A stretch of 64,000 bases of DNA, taken from positions 1 to 64,000 of the forward strand of contig NZ_NFIP01000007.1 in assembly GCF_002161805.1 (NCBI RefSeq), written 5' to 3'. The position numbers and the translations under genes are program-made. The stretch comes from Collinsella sp. An307 (GTDB lineage Bacteria; Actinomycetota; Coriobacteriia; Coriobacteriales; Coriobacteriaceae). Shown here one piece after another: positions 44,882-53,948 of this stretch (its first letter is position 1; each line of letters begins with the position of its first letter). The notes under the pieces are model-generated. The model had not been told where the DNA came from. It worked only from the letters and a program-made list of their open reading frames with translations, and did no database searches.

Positions 44882-45547
44882 ATGGTCGCGTCTATCCGCG
44901 CGGTCTCGTACCGGTTTCCCACCAAGGCGGACCGCGCATCGGCGCAGTATCGCCGTTCGAAACCGCGCGCCGAGGTCGTGTTCGAACCTGAGGCAGGGGA
45001 GGACCTTTCCTTCTCCGTCCCGCCTCGGGTGGCGCGTGCATTTGCCAAGGCCGACATCGTCTTTCCCGCCTCCTACGAGTTCTTGCGTGACGAGCTGATG
45101 CATGTCGACGAGCGAGAGTGCTTCACCGCGCTTGTCGAGGCTCTGTCGCGCAGGGACTACGGCGTTGCCGAGATATCGGAGAAACTGCGCCTTATGGGTT
45201 TTAGGTCCCGTTCCATTGAGGTGGTCGTCGAGCGTGCCCGCGAGGCGCGCTATCTCGATGACACACGCTATCTCAGGCAGTTCATCGAGGAGCGCAAGCG
45301 CCGCGGCTGGGGCAGGCGAAAAATCGAGCTCGAGCTCAAGCGGCGCGGCGAGGACCCCTACACGCTGGAAGACTATCCGGGTGCCTATTACAGTCAGGAC
45401 GAGGACCTCGAACGCGCCCGGGAGCTTCTCGCTCGCAAGACGGTTCCCGAGGCCCGTGCATTCGAAAAACTCACCCGATTTCTCATGGCAAAGGGCTTCT
45501 CGTACAGCGTAGCTTCGAGTGCGGTTAAGGAACGTCTTAGCGACTGA
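44882..45547 (+). CDS. recX: RecA regulator RecX
   Basis: 221 residues with helical repeats of the RecX family, including LSRRDYGVAEISEKL and RGWGRRKIELELKRRG. It controls RecA filaments. A basic and variable N-terminal region of about 65 residues precedes the conserved part. The spacing of 4 bases from recA implies SOS co-expression. Confidence 0.9.
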   Translation: MVASIRAVSYRFPTKADRASAQYRRSKPRAEVVFEPEAGEDLSFSVPPRVARAFAKADIVFPASYEFLRDELMHVDERECFTALVEALSRRDYGVAEISEKLRLMGFRSRSIEVVVERAREARYLDDTRYLRQFIEERKRRGWGRRKIELELKRRGEDPYTLEDYPGAYYSQDEDLERARELLARKTVPEARAFEKLTRFLMAKGFSYSVASSAVKERLSD

Positions 45548-45601
45548 CCCAGATAGAGCCCGCATCGTGGGCAAACCTTGGTCTTGACGGTCCGTTTACA
45601 A

Positions 45602-45630
45602 TTGACAGTTCGAGCGGCTCCACGTAGACT
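45602..45630 (+). promoter_or_regulatory. Promoter of rny
   Basis: TTGACA (45602-45607), 17-base spacer, TAGACT (45625-45630): the best consensus promoter in the window. The predicted start is near 45637, leaving a leader of about 143 bases. Confidence 0.65.
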
Positions 45631-45636
45631 GAAAAG

Positions 45637-45779
45637 GTCATTTGCCTTGTGATATACGCTCATCCTCGATGAGATTAACGATATGGCTTATTTTCATAGC
45701 GGGTGGTTATACCACGCAAATGTCCGGCTCGCCTCTCGCGGGCTGTTTTAATCTGACATGAAATGTTTAAGGAGTAGGC
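45637..45779 (+). promoter_or_regulatory. Structured 5' leader of rny
   Basis: Three hairpins follow one another: CTCATC-CTC-GATGAG (45659-45673), GTGGT-TAT-ACCAC (45703-45715) and CGGCTCGC-CTCTC-GCGGGCTG (45725-45745, with one mismatch and one G-T pair). The last is followed by TTTTA and resembles an intrinsic terminator placed 34 bases before the start codon, which suggests attenuation or autoregulation. Confidence 0.45.
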
Positions 45780-47330
45780 ATGGAGATCATTATCGGTATC
45801 GTCTGCCTGGCACTTGGTGCCGGTGGTACCGCCGTCGCCATGCGCAGCGCCAAGCAGGGAAGCCTCCGCGAGGCCGATTCGAAGCTCGAGTCGGCGCGCA
45901 CCCAGGCAGACCAGATGATCGGTGACGCGCAGCGACAGGCCGAGACCATGAAGAAGGAAGCGCTTCTTGAGGCCAAGGAGGAGATCCTCCAGAGCAAGCA
46001 GGCCGCCGAGGCGGAGGAGAAGCAGCGCAAGAAGGAACTTCGCACGCTCGAGAACCGCATCATGCAGCGCGAGGAGTCTCTCGATCGCCGCAACGACGCC
46101 CTCGACAAGCGCGAGCACCAGCTCTCTAGCCAGGCCGGTCAGGTCGAGAAGCGCAGCCGTGAGCTCGACGAGCTCGTCCAGAAGCAGACCGCTGAACTCG
46201 AGCGCATCTCTGAGCTCACGCGTGAGGATGCTCACCAGGAGCTTCTCGAGAAGGTGCGCGGCGAGGTCACGCACGAGGCCGCTGCCATCATCCGCGAGTC
46301 CGAGCAGAAGGTAAAGGCCGAGTGCCACAAGACCGCTCAGGAGATCATCTCACTGGCTATCCAGCGTTGCGCCGCGGACCACACCGCCGAGGTGACCGTC
46401 ACCTCGGTGCACATTCCCTCCGATGACCTGAAGGGTCGCATCATCGGTCGCGAGGGCCGCAACATCCGCACCTTCGAGCAGGTCTCCGGCGTGAACCTCG
46501 TCATCGATGACACGCCCGAGACGGTCGTGCTCTCCAGCTTCGACCCGGTCCGTCGTGAGACCGCCCGCGTGGCGCTCGAGAACCTTATCGCCGACGGCCG
46601 CATCCATCCGGCGCGAATCGAGGAGATGTACCAGAAGGCGTCCGCTCTCGTGCAGCAGCGCGTGCGCGAGGCCGGCGAGCAGGCGGCCTTCGACACCGGC
46701 ATCCACGATTTGCACCCCGAGCTCGTCAAGACGCTCGGCGCTCTGCGCTACCGCACGTCGTTTGGCCAGAACGTGCTCACGCACTCCATCGAGGTTGCTG
46801 AGCTCTGCGGCATCATGGCTTCCGAGCTCGGCGTCGACGCTAATATCGCCCGCCGCGCTGGTCTTCTCCATGACCTTGGCAAGGCCATCGACCACGAGGT
46901 TGAGGGTCCGCACGCCGTCATCGGCGCCGACCTTGCGCGCCGCTACGGCGAGAAGCCCGTTATCGTTCACGCCATTGAGGCCCACCATGGCGACGTCGAC
47001 CCCGACTCCGTCGTCGCGGTCCTCGTCATGGCTGCCGACGCCATCTCCGCTTCGCGTCCCGGTGCTCGCCGTGAGTCCGCCGAGAACTACATCAAGCGCC
47101 TCGAGAAGCTTGAGGAGATTGCCAACGCGCATGAGGGCGTCGAGCGCACCTATGCGATGCAGGCCGGCCGCGAGGTCCACGTGATGGTTCAGCCCGACAA
47201 GGTCTCCGATGCCGAGTCCACGGTCCTTGCCCACGACATCGCCCATCAGATCGAAGAGGAGATGGAGTATCCCGGCCAGGTCCGCGTCGTCGTCATTCGC
47301 GAGAGCCGCGCGGTTGACATCGCTAAGTAG
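45780..47330 (+). CDS. rny: Ribonuclease Y
   Basis: 516-residue membrane-bound endoribonuclease starting mRNA decay. One N-terminal membrane helix (about 2-20), a long charged coiled coil (about 25-190), a KH domain (around [15 protein letters not shown]) and an HD domain with HDLGK near residue 364. AAGGAG precedes the ATG. It follows recX as in Gram-positives where it neighbours recA. Confidence 0.97.
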   Translation: MEIIIGIVCLALGAGGTAVAMRSAKQGSLREADSKLESARTQADQMIGDAQRQAETMKKEALLEAKEEILQSKQAAEAEEKQRKKELRTLENRIMQREESLDRRNDALDKREHQLSSQAGQVEKRSRELDELVQKQTAELERISELTREDAHQELLEKVRGEVTHEAAAIIRESEQKVKAECHKTAQEIISLAIQRCAADHTAEVTVTSVHIPSDDLKGRIIGREGRNIRTFEQVSGVNLVIDDTPETVVLSSFDPVRRETARVALENLIADGRIHPARIEEMYQKASALVQQRVREAGEQAAFDTGIHDLHPELVKTLGALRYRTSFGQNVLTHSIEVAELCGIMASELGVDANIARRAGLLHDLGKAIDHEVEGPHAVIGADLARRYGEKPVIVHAIEAHHGDVDPDSVVAVLVMAADAISASRPGARRESAENYIKRLEKLEEIANAHEGVERTYAMQAGREVHVMVQPDKVSDAESTVLAHDIAHQIEEEMEYPGQVRVVVIRESRAVDIAK

Positions 47331-47338
47331 GGGTATTG

Positions 47339-48421
47339 ATGGCTGACTCGCAGGAACTCATCTCGTTTATCGCCCAGATGACCGGAGAGGCCAATCTGCG
47401 CGTCGAGGAGAACCTGGGTGAGGGCTTCGTCCGCCTGCGCGTGTCCGAGGCTGAGCGTCGCCAGGCAAAGCACGATATCCAGCATGTCGAGGACATCGTT
47501 ATCGAGCTTCTGCGTAACGCCCGCGATGCCGGCGCGCGCAATATCTTCCTTGCGGTAGGCAAGACCGATTCGCACCGCACCCTGATCGTCATCGACGACG
47601 GGTGCGGTGTTCCCGTAGATATGCAGGAGCACATCTTCGAGGCGCGCGTCACCTCCAAGCTCGAGACCATGCATATGGACCGATGGGGTGTTCACGGTCG
47701 CGGTATGGCCCTGTTCTCCATCCGCGAGAACTGCGAATCCGCCCGCGTTGTCGCATCGGGCGAGGGCCTCGGCTCCGTCTTTTCCGTCGTCGCCGATACC
47801 GATGTGCTGCCCGAGCGCGCCGATCAGTCCACCTGGCCCGAGACGGCCAAGGACGAAGAGGGGCGCGTGGTCGTCACCAAGGGTCCGCACAACATCATCC
47901 GCTGCGCTGCCGAGTTTGCGCTCGAGGAGCTCCATGGATGCGAGGTGTACGTCGGATCGGTGACAGAGATTGCGGCCACGCTCTACGACCGGGCGCGCAA
48001 GGGGCTCGATGCGTCGCAGCTTCTGTTTATCGATTCCGAGGGAGAGCTGCCCGTCGTCGACCGGCTCGGCTACGCCTCCGACGCAGCCGAGTTCATGCGC
48101 ATAGCAGCCACGCTTGGCCTGGAGCTGTCTGAGCGAACCGCCCATCGTGTTCTCGCCGGCACCATTCGTCCGCTTCGCAGCGTCGCCTCGCGCCTTCTGA
48201 GGGAGAAGACCTCGCGCCCGCATGACCTTCCGGTGGATCTGTCGCGCGACCGGCGTGGGCTCAGGCTCTCGCGCGAGGACGTGCAGGCGTTCTCCCGTCA
48301 GCTCGAGCGCGATTTCTCGTATCTGTCGGAGCGTTATTTCTTAACGCTCGCGCATGAGCCAACCGTTCGCGTGACCCGCGACCGCATTACGGTCACCTTC
48401 GACATCAGCAAGGAGGAGTGA
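47339..48421 (+). CDS. GHKL (MutL/Hsp90-fold) ATPase of unknown function
   Basis: About 360 residues. The ATP-binding Bergerat fold is clear: N-box ELLRNARDAGA (about 57-67), G1 DDGCGV (about 86-91) and G2 GVHGRGMAL, with TSKLETM before it resembling the MutL lid region. There is no kinase phospho-acceptor domain, so it is not a histidine kinase; the C-terminal half matches nothing I recognise. It starts 8 bases after rny (ATG 47339; TTG 47336 is in frame) and precedes spoVS, the place held by ymdB in B. subtilis. A role alongside RNase Y is inference. Confidence 0.8.
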   Translation: MADSQELISFIAQMTGEANLRVEENLGEGFVRLRVSEAERRQAKHDIQHVEDIVIELLRNARDAGARNIFLAVGKTDSHRTLIVIDDGCGVPVDMQEHIFEARVTSKLETMHMDRWGVHGRGMALFSIRENCESARVVASGEGLGSVFSVVADTDVLPERADQSTWPETAKDEEGRVVVTKGPHNIIRCAAEFALEELHGCEVYVGSVTEIAATLYDRARKGLDASQLLFIDSEGELPVVDRLGYASDAAEFMRIAATLGLELSERTAHRVLAGTIRPLRSVASRLLREKTSRPHDLPVDLSRDRRGLRLSREDVQAFSRQLERDFSYLSERYFLTLAHEPTVRVTRDRITVTFDISKEE

Positions 48422-48503
48422 ACCTTCTTGCCCGAGATGCGGGCTTGGGTTACTCTCAATAAACTGCAACACCATTCGTACTATATCCGCAGGAGCAAGG
48501 TAG

Positions 48504-48821
48504 ATGGATTACCTGAAAGTATCGAGCAAGTCTTCGCCCGCCTCGGTTGCGGGCGCCATCGCCGGCATGGTTAAGGACGGCGTTCCGGTTAACCTCCAGT
48601 GCGTCGGCGCCGGCGCGGTCAACCAGGCGATCAAGGCCATGGCAATCGCCCGCGGCTTTCTGATTCCCACCGGGTTCGACATCTCCTGCGCCCCCGTGTT
48701 CTCCGACATCCTCATCAACGGTGAGTCGCGCACCGCGATCCGCCTATCTGTCTACGTGCACCAGATCTCTCTTCAGGGGTCCGATATCATCGAGACCCAA
48801 GACTCGCAAACGGTGGCGTGA
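48504..48821 (+). CDS. spoVS: Stage V sporulation protein S (SpoVS)
   Basis: 105-residue Alba-fold-like protein with KVSSKSSPASVAGAIAGMV and KAMAIARGFL, strongly conserved in the family. In B. subtilis it affects sporulation, but it is also found in bacteria not known to sporulate, such as this lineage, so it must have another role. CAGGAGCAAGG precedes the ATG, and TACTAT (48479-48484) may be its own -10. Confidence 0.95.
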   Translation: MDYLKVSSKSSPASVAGAIAGMVKDGVPVNLQCVGAGAVNQAIKAMAIARGFLIPTGFDISCAPVFSDILINGESRTAIRLSVYVHQISLQGSDIIETQDSQTVA

Positions 48822-48822
48822 T

Positions 48823-50196
48823 ATGGCCGATATGTCCCTTTCCTACCCGTCTCTCGTCCAGAAGACGTACTTCATCCGCACCTTCGGCTGCCAGATGAAC
48901 CTGCATGACGCCGAGCGCGTGAGCGGCCTTCTCGACTCCTGCGGATGCCTTGAGGCGTCGTCGCCGGAGGAGGCCGATATCGTCATCTTCATGACGTGCT
49001 GCGTGCGCGAGGCGGCAGATCAGCGCCTGTACGGCCAGTGCTCGTCCATGAAGAGCCTGCCGGACGCACCTTCGGGAAGGCGCGTCATCGCTATCGGCGG
49101 CTGCATCGCCCAGCGTGATGGCGAGCGCCTGCTCGATACGCTCGATAACGTAGATGTGGTCTTTGGCACGTCCGCCATCACCCATCTTGCTGAGCTTCTC
49201 AACGCCACGTTTGCCGAGGGCGGCAGGCACGTGCTTACCAGCGAGAACCCAGACGATGTGGCCACCTCGCTTCCCTGGCACCGTGCGACGGGGTACCACG
49301 CTTGGGTGCCCATCATGACGGGCTGCAACAACTTTTGCAGCTACTGCATCGTGCCGTACGTCCGCGGGCGCGAGCGGAGCCGTCTTTTTGAGGAGATTGT
49401 CGACGAGGTCGAGGGTCTTTCCCGCACCGGTGTGCGCGAGGTCACCCTCTTGGGTCAGAACGTCAACTCCTACGGTCGCGACCGGTACGGGAACCCGCGC
49501 TTCGCGGAGCTTCTCCGCGCGGTGGGGGAGACGGGCATTGAGCGCATCCGGTTCACCTCCTCGCATCCCAAGGACCTCCTGCCCGAGACCATCGACGCGC
49601 TTGCCGAGGTGCCCCAGGTCATGCCGCACCTCCATCTGGCGGTCCAGTCGGGCTCCACGCGCATCTTGAAGCTCATGAATCGCCGGTACACGCGCGAGTA
49701 TTATCTCGACCTCGTTAAGCGTGTGCGCGAGCGCATCCCCCATATCGCCCTCACGACTGACATCATCGTCGGCTTCCCTGGTGAGACGGAGGAGGACTTC
49801 GCCCAGACGCTGAGCCTCGCCGAGGAGGCGCGCTTCTCGCAGGCGTTTACGTTCATTTACTCGCGTCGTGCCGGCACGCCCGCGGCGGAGATTCCCGATG
49901 ACACGCCTCGCGAGGTCATTCAGGAGCGCTTCGACCGTCTGGTCAAGGTCATCGAGGGCACGGCGTACGAGTACAACCAGCATGAGCTGGGGACCCGTGT
50001 GCCGGTCCTTGTTGAGGGCGTGTCCAAGAAGGACTCTCATCGCCTCCAGGGCAAGAGCCCGATGAACCAGACCGTTCATGCGCCGGTGCCCGAGGGGCTC
50101 GACTCCGCGTCGCTGATCGGTAAGATCGTCGACGTCGATATCGACGTGGCGCGCACCTGGTATCTTTCCGGCACCGTTGTCGGCGATCCGCGATGA
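48823..50196 (+). CDS. miaB: tRNA-2-methylthio-N6-dimethylallyladenosine synthase MiaB
   Basis: 457-residue radical SAM enzyme adding a methylthio group to i6A37 of tRNA. It has TFGCQMNLHDAERV at the N-terminus, the cluster motif CNNFCSYC followed by VPYVRGRERSR, and a TRAM domain. ATG 48823 is 1 base after the spoVS stop; the longer frame starts inside spoVS. The substrate maker miaA follows with a 4-base overlap. Confidence 0.96.
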   Translation: MADMSLSYPSLVQKTYFIRTFGCQMNLHDAERVSGLLDSCGCLEASSPEEADIVIFMTCCVREAADQRLYGQCSSMKSLPDAPSGRRVIAIGGCIAQRDGERLLDTLDNVDVVFGTSAITHLAELLNATFAEGGRHVLTSENPDDVATSLPWHRATGYHAWVPIMTGCNNFCSYCIVPYVRGRERSRLFEEIVDEVEGLSRTGVREVTLLGQNVNSYGRDRYGNPRFAELLRAVGETGIERIRFTSSHPKDLLPETIDALAEVPQVMPHLHLAVQSGSTRILKLMNRRYTREYYLDLVKRVRERIPHIALTTDIIVGFPGETEEDFAQTLSLAEEARFSQAFTFIYSRRAGTPAAEIPDDTPREVIQERFDRLVKVIEGTAYEYNQHELGTRVPVLVEGVSKKDSHRLQGKSPMNQTVHAPVPEGLDSASLIGKIVDVDIDVARTWYLSGTVVGDPR

Positions 50197-51110
50197 TTGA
50201 CGTCGTCGCCGTTGTGGGTCCCACAGCCGTCGGTAAGAGCGCGGTGGCAGACGGTCTTGCTGCGGCGATAGGCACCTCGGTCATCTCTGCCGATTCGATG
50301 CAGGTGTACCGCGGTATGGACATCGGCACGGCTAAGATGAGCCCTGGTGAGTGCCACGCGCCGCTTTTGATGGTAGACGTGGCCGACCCCGGCACAGCCT
50401 ATTCCGCTGCGTTGTTCCAGCGTGATGCGCGCGCGGCCATCGACAAGATCAATGCCTCCGGTCATCCTGCTGTTCTGTGTGGCGGTACGGGCCTCTACGT
50501 GCGCGCCGTGATCGATGAGTTTGACTTTCCCTCCGGCGAGCTTGAGAGCATCTCTCGCTCTCGGTACGAGGAGCTTCTTGAGCGCATTGGCGCCGACGCG
50601 CTTCATGCCCTGCTTTCCGAGCGCGACCCCGCGAGCGCCGAGGCCATCCATCCCCACAACACGCGCCGTGTGGTCCGTGCACTCGAGATGAGCGACGAGG
50701 GCGTGTCCTATGCGGAGCAGCGTGCGGGTTTTTCCGAGAACCGCGCGCACTACTGCTCCTCCCAGTACGGTCTCACTTGCGACCGTGCTGTGCTCTACGA
50801 GCGTATCAATAAGCGTGTCGACCTCATGATGGAGATGGGCCTGATCGATGAGGTCAAGGGGCTGGTGGAGCAAGGTCTGTCTTTTGCCCTCACCTCGCGG
50901 CAGGCCATCGGTTACAAAGAGATCATCGATTACCTTGAGGGGACGTTGTCCTTATCTGAGGCAGTTGACCTTATCAAGATGCGTTCTCGTCGTTATGCCA
51001 AGCGTCAGCTCAGCTGGTTCAAGCGTGACAGCCGAATCTTTTGGATCGATATGGACGAGACCGGGGTCGATGGCGCTATTGAGCTCATTCGGGAGAGGGA
51101 GGGTCTGTAA
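50193..51110 (+). CDS. miaA: tRNA dimethylallyltransferase
   Basis: 305 residues; adds the dimethylallyl group to A37, the step before MiaB. The P-loop GPTAVGKS is at the N-terminus, with SADSMQVYRGMDIGTAK and the RQAIGYKEI region. Its ATG overlaps the miaB stop. Confidence 0.96.
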   Translation: MIDVVAVVGPTAVGKSAVADGLAAAIGTSVISADSMQVYRGMDIGTAKMSPGECHAPLLMVDVADPGTAYSAALFQRDARAAIDKINASGHPAVLCGGTGLYVRAVIDEFDFPSGELESISRSRYEELLERIGADALHALLSERDPASAEAIHPHNTRRVVRALEMSDEGVSYAEQRAGFSENRAHYCSSQYGLTCDRAVLYERINKRVDLMMEMGLIDEVKGLVEQGLSFALTSRQAIGYKEIIDYLEGTLSLSEAVDLIKMRSRRYAKRQLSWFKRDSRIFWIDMDETGVDGAIELIREREGL

Positions 51111-51111
51111 T

Positions 51112-52407
51112 ATGGCACGCTTTCCTCTTGTTTCCACTGCGCCGGTGCCTGAACGAGCGGTGCTCGTGGGTGTCGAGGGCAGACCTGGCGGATGGCCTGT
51201 CGAGAGGTCGCTTGACGAGCTCGAGCGATTGGCCGACACAGCAGGGGCCGAGACGATTGCGCGCATATCGCAGCGCCTTGATCGCCCGAATCCTCGAACG
51301 TATATCGGATCCGGAAAAGTTGAAGAGCTTTGCGGCCTTGTCCGTCGCATCGATGCGGACGTGGTGATCTTCGACGACGACCTCACGCCCTCGCAGCAGA
51401 CAAACCTCGAGCGCACCGTCGGCGAACCGGTTAAGATCATCGACCGCACCGCGCTCATTCTCGACATCTTCGGCCTTCATGCGACAACGCGCGAAGGACG
51501 CCTTCAGGTACAACTTGCCCAGCTGCAGTATCTGCTGCCACGTCTGCGCGGCATGTGGAGCCATCTTGCGAAGGAGCAGACCAGAGGTGGTATCGGCAGC
51601 CGTTTCGGTCAGGGCGAAAGTCAGCTTGAGGTCGACCGCCGTCTGATTCGCAACCGTATCGCATCGCTTCGCCGTGAGCTTAAGGAGCTCGAGCGCAGGC
51701 GTGACGTGCAGGCTAAGAGCCGTGTCTCCTCAAATTCGTTTCGCGTAGCGCTTGCCGGCTATACCAACGCCGGGAAATCCTCGCTGCTTAACAAGCTCAC
51801 CGGTTCTGCGGTTCTTGCGCAGGACAAGCTCTTTGCCACGCTTGACCCCACAACGAGGGCCTATCGGCTTCCCGGTGGACGAGAGCTCACCATCACCGAC
51901 ACTGTCGGGTTTATCCAGAAGCTCCCGCATGGACTTGTGGAGGCCTTTAAATCTACGCTCGCCGAGGCACGTGACGCCGACCTTATCTTGAAGGTGGTGG
52001 ATGCCTCCGACGATGACTTCGAGCGCCATCTGGAGGCGGTGGACCGGGTTCTCGAGGAGATCGGTGCGGGCGATACGCCGGCGGTCGTCGTGTTCAATAA
52101 ATGCGATTTGCTGGGCGATGAGGACAGGCGGGCGCTCTCACTTCGCTTCCCGGAAGCGGTGCTCTGTTCCGCCTATACCGGCGAAGGTTTGGACGCGCTC
52201 GTCGATCGGCTCTCTGTCGAAGCTGCGCGGCTCGATGCCATCGTCGATGTGGTCCTGCCATATCGAGAGGGCGCCCTGCTCAAGGCGATTCACGAACAGG
52301 GGCAGGTACTCGTTGAAGAGTTCGATGAAAACGGCGTCCATGTGGTTGCCAAGGTTGGCCCACGTCTTGGTGGCATCCTCAAGCCCTTTGGATCTAAAGC
52401 AAATTAA
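51112..52407 (+). CDS. hflX: Ribosome-associated GTPase HflX
   Basis: 431 residues. An N-terminal HflX domain (LDELERLADTAGAE..., RPNPRTYIGSGKVEEL) and a coiled linker precede a GTPase domain with GYTNAGKSSLLN and DTVGFIQKLP, and a short C-terminal domain follows. It splits stalled ribosomes under stress. ATG 51112 lies one base after the miaA stop; the longer frame is inside miaA. It converges with the reverse-strand gene at 52431. Confidence 0.95.
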   Translation: MARFPLVSTAPVPERAVLVGVEGRPGGWPVERSLDELERLADTAGAETIARISQRLDRPNPRTYIGSGKVEELCGLVRRIDADVVIFDDDLTPSQQTNLERTVGEPVKIIDRTALILDIFGLHATTREGRLQVQLAQLQYLLPRLRGMWSHLAKEQTRGGIGSRFGQGESQLEVDRRLIRNRIASLRRELKELERRRDVQAKSRVSSNSFRVALAGYTNAGKSSLLNKLTGSAVLAQDKLFATLDPTTRAYRLPGGRELTITDTVGFIQKLPHGLVEAFKSTLAEARDADLILKVVDASDDDFERHLEAVDRVLEEIGAGDTPAVVVFNKCDLLGDEDRRALSLRFPEAVLCSAYTGEGLDALVDRLSVEAARLDAIVDVVLPYREGALLKAIHEQGQVLVEEFDENGVHVVAKVGPRLGGILKPFGSKAN

Positions 52408-52430
52408 TTTCGGGTTCCGTGGCGTAATCG

Positions 52431-53147
52431 TTACAGCAATTCAATAAACGCCAACAGCAGAGGTTGGTGCAACAGATAGATGACGAGGCTGGCGTGACCG
52501 ACAGCGGTAAGGGGCAGGCACCAGTCGCGCTTTGTCCATGCCGGATAGTCCCCTCTGGTGATGCCATCGACTATCACCGATGCGAAGAAGCCAGCGAGAT
52601 ACATGAAGAGGTAGGGGAGAAGGGGATAGAAATCCCCCGAGACAAAGGCGGGCCCGGGAAAGCCCAGCCAAGCGAGCCCCGCAATTTCGTAGCGACCAAG
52701 CGGGATGGTGTAGGTAAGAGCGAAGAGCAGCAGTGAGCCGATAAATCCCACTGGCGCGGGCACATTCCGGAGCACCGGTATGGTTAGCGCGACCAGCAAC
52801 GTACATGCCGCCATGCAGAACAAGATTCCAAAGCTCACAGGCGTGTCTATGCTCACCAGGGTGGTGGCGATAAAGACAAGCGCTGCAGCGGCGGCGTATA
52901 TGCCTCCACGTTTGAGGTTGTTGCGTGAGAACGATGCCATCCAACCTGCGATAAACAGAAAGGTCCAGCTGATGGAGCATCGCCAGAAAGCCTGAAAGGG
53001 CGTCCCCGTGAACCATGACAGGGGAACGCCCTCGATATAGGCAAGGTCATAGCAGGCATGAAAGGCCACCATCGAGATGATGGTGAACCCGCGAAGCGTA
53101 TCGAACAGAGTGATGCGCTCTCGGGCGGCTCGGAGCTTCTCCGGCAT
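52431..53147 (-). CDS. DUF1624 / heparan-alpha-glucosaminide N-acetyltransferase-like membrane protein
   Basis: 238 residues with about seven membrane helices. The N-terminal LFDTLRGFTIISMVAFHACYD resembles the conserved start of the DUF1624/HGSNAT catalytic domain, and the end (VGHASLVIYLLHQPLL) is typical of membrane acyltransferases. It may acylate a cell-surface glycan; the substrate is unknown. Its start lies 2 bases after the lexA stop, so it probably shares the lexA transcript and may respond to DNA damage. Confidence 0.8.
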   Translation of the reverse strand: MPEKLRAARERITLFDTLRGFTIISMVAFHACYDLAYIEGVPLSWFTGTPFQAFWRCSISWTFLFIAGWMASFSRNNLKRGGIYAAAAALVFIATTLVSIDTPVSFGILFCMAACTLLVALTIPVLRNVPAPVGFIGSLLLFALTYTIPLGRYEIAGLAWLGFPGPAFVSGDFYPLLPYLFMYLAGFFASVIVDGITRGDYPAWTKRDWCLPLTAVGHASLVIYLLHQPLLLAFIELL

Positions 53148-53149
53148 GT

Positions 53150-53788
53150 TTAGAAGCGCCTCATCAGGGCGACAACCTTACCGAGGATAGTTGGATTCTC
53201 GGCGTAGATGGGCTCCATCGTGTCGTTTTCCGGCTGCAGTCGGACGCGACCGCGCTCCTTGTAGAAGGTCTTTACCGTGGCCTCGCCATCGATCATCGCA
53301 ACGACGATCTCTCCGTTCATCGCGCTCTTCTGCTCGCGGACCACCAGATAGTCGCCGTTGAAGATGCCGGCGTTGATCATAGAGTCACCGTGAACCTCAA
53401 GGATGAAAGAGCATGAATCGGTCGTGATCTCCGTGGGGAGGGTGAAGGTATCCTCAACGTTCTGCTCGGCGAGGATGGGCATGCCCGCAGCAACGCGCCC
53501 GACGAGCGGAAGCTCGACGGTGTTTCTGTTGGGAGACTCTTTTACCTCGGCGAGCTTCACGGACGAACCGTCCTCATTGAAGAGCTCGAGCGCACGCGGC
53601 TTCGTTGCATCGCGCTTGATAAGCCCATGGGCCTCAAGGGCAGAGAGATGCGCGTGCACAGTCGAGGGCGAAGAGAGCCCCACCGCCGCCGCCATCTCGC
53701 GAACGCTGGGCGGATAGCCCTTCTCCTGCTGGTAGGTGCGAATGAAGTCGTAAATCTGCTGCTGACGCTTCGTAATCTTCCTTGCCAT
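53150..53788 (-). CDS. lexA: SOS repressor LexA
   Basis: 212 residues: a winged-helix DNA-binding domain (about 1-65) and an autoproteolytic domain with the cleavage site Ala101-Gly102, Ser136 (HGDSM) and Lys173 (TVKTF). RecA filaments trigger its self-cleavage. The ATG at 53788 is preceded by GAGAGGAC; the frame upstream crosses the operators. Three LexA-box-like sites lie upstream, so it represses itself and the divergent gene. Confidence 0.97.
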   Translation of the reverse strand: MARKITKRQQQIYDFIRTYQQEKGYPPSVREMAAAVGLSSPSTVHAHLSALEAHGLIKRDATKPRALELFNEDGSSVKLAEVKESPNRNTVELPLVGRVAAGMPILAEQNVEDTFTLPTEITTDSCSFILEVHGDSMINAGIFNGDYLVVREQKSAMNGEIVVAMIDGEATVKTFYKERGRVRLQPENDTMEPIYAENPTILGKVVALMRRF

Positions 53789-53810
53789 AGGGACCGTCCT
53801 CTCAAAAATA

Positions 53811-53824
53811 CAAACTGCTGTTCG
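53811..53824 (-). promoter_or_regulatory. LexA-box-like site proximal to lexA
   Basis: Read on the reverse strand it is CGAACAGCAGTTTG, one change from GAAC-N4-GTTC. It lies 23 bases before the lexA start. Confidence 0.6.
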
Positions 53825-53832
53825 AATTTCTC

Positions 53833-53860
53833 TTGACAGGAACAGCTGTTCGCCGATAAT
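53833..53860 (+). promoter_or_regulatory. Promoter of the YneA-like gene with LexA box in the spacer
   Basis: TTGACA (53833-53838), 16-base spacer and GATAAT (53855-53860). The LexA box GGAACAGCTGTTCG (53839-53852) occupies almost the entire spacer. Confidence 0.8.
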
Positions 53861-53866
53861 AATACA

Positions 53867-53880
53867 CGAACACTCGTTCT
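53867..53880 (+). promoter_or_regulatory. Second perfect LexA box
   Basis: CGAACACTCGTTCT contains GAAC-N4-GTTC. It lies at the predicted start of the YneA-like transcript, 28 bases after the first perfect box. Confidence 0.75.
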
Positions 53881-53948
53881 TGCGCCAGTCTTTTGTCCGC
53901 ACGATTCGATTTAACCATGTTGTCGAATCTACGGAGAAGGGAACAGAG

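Noticed and set aside
48421-48450. GCCCG-AGATG-CGGGC as a terminator before spoVS
   Set aside because: The stem is short and lacks a T-run, so it is not strong enough to call.
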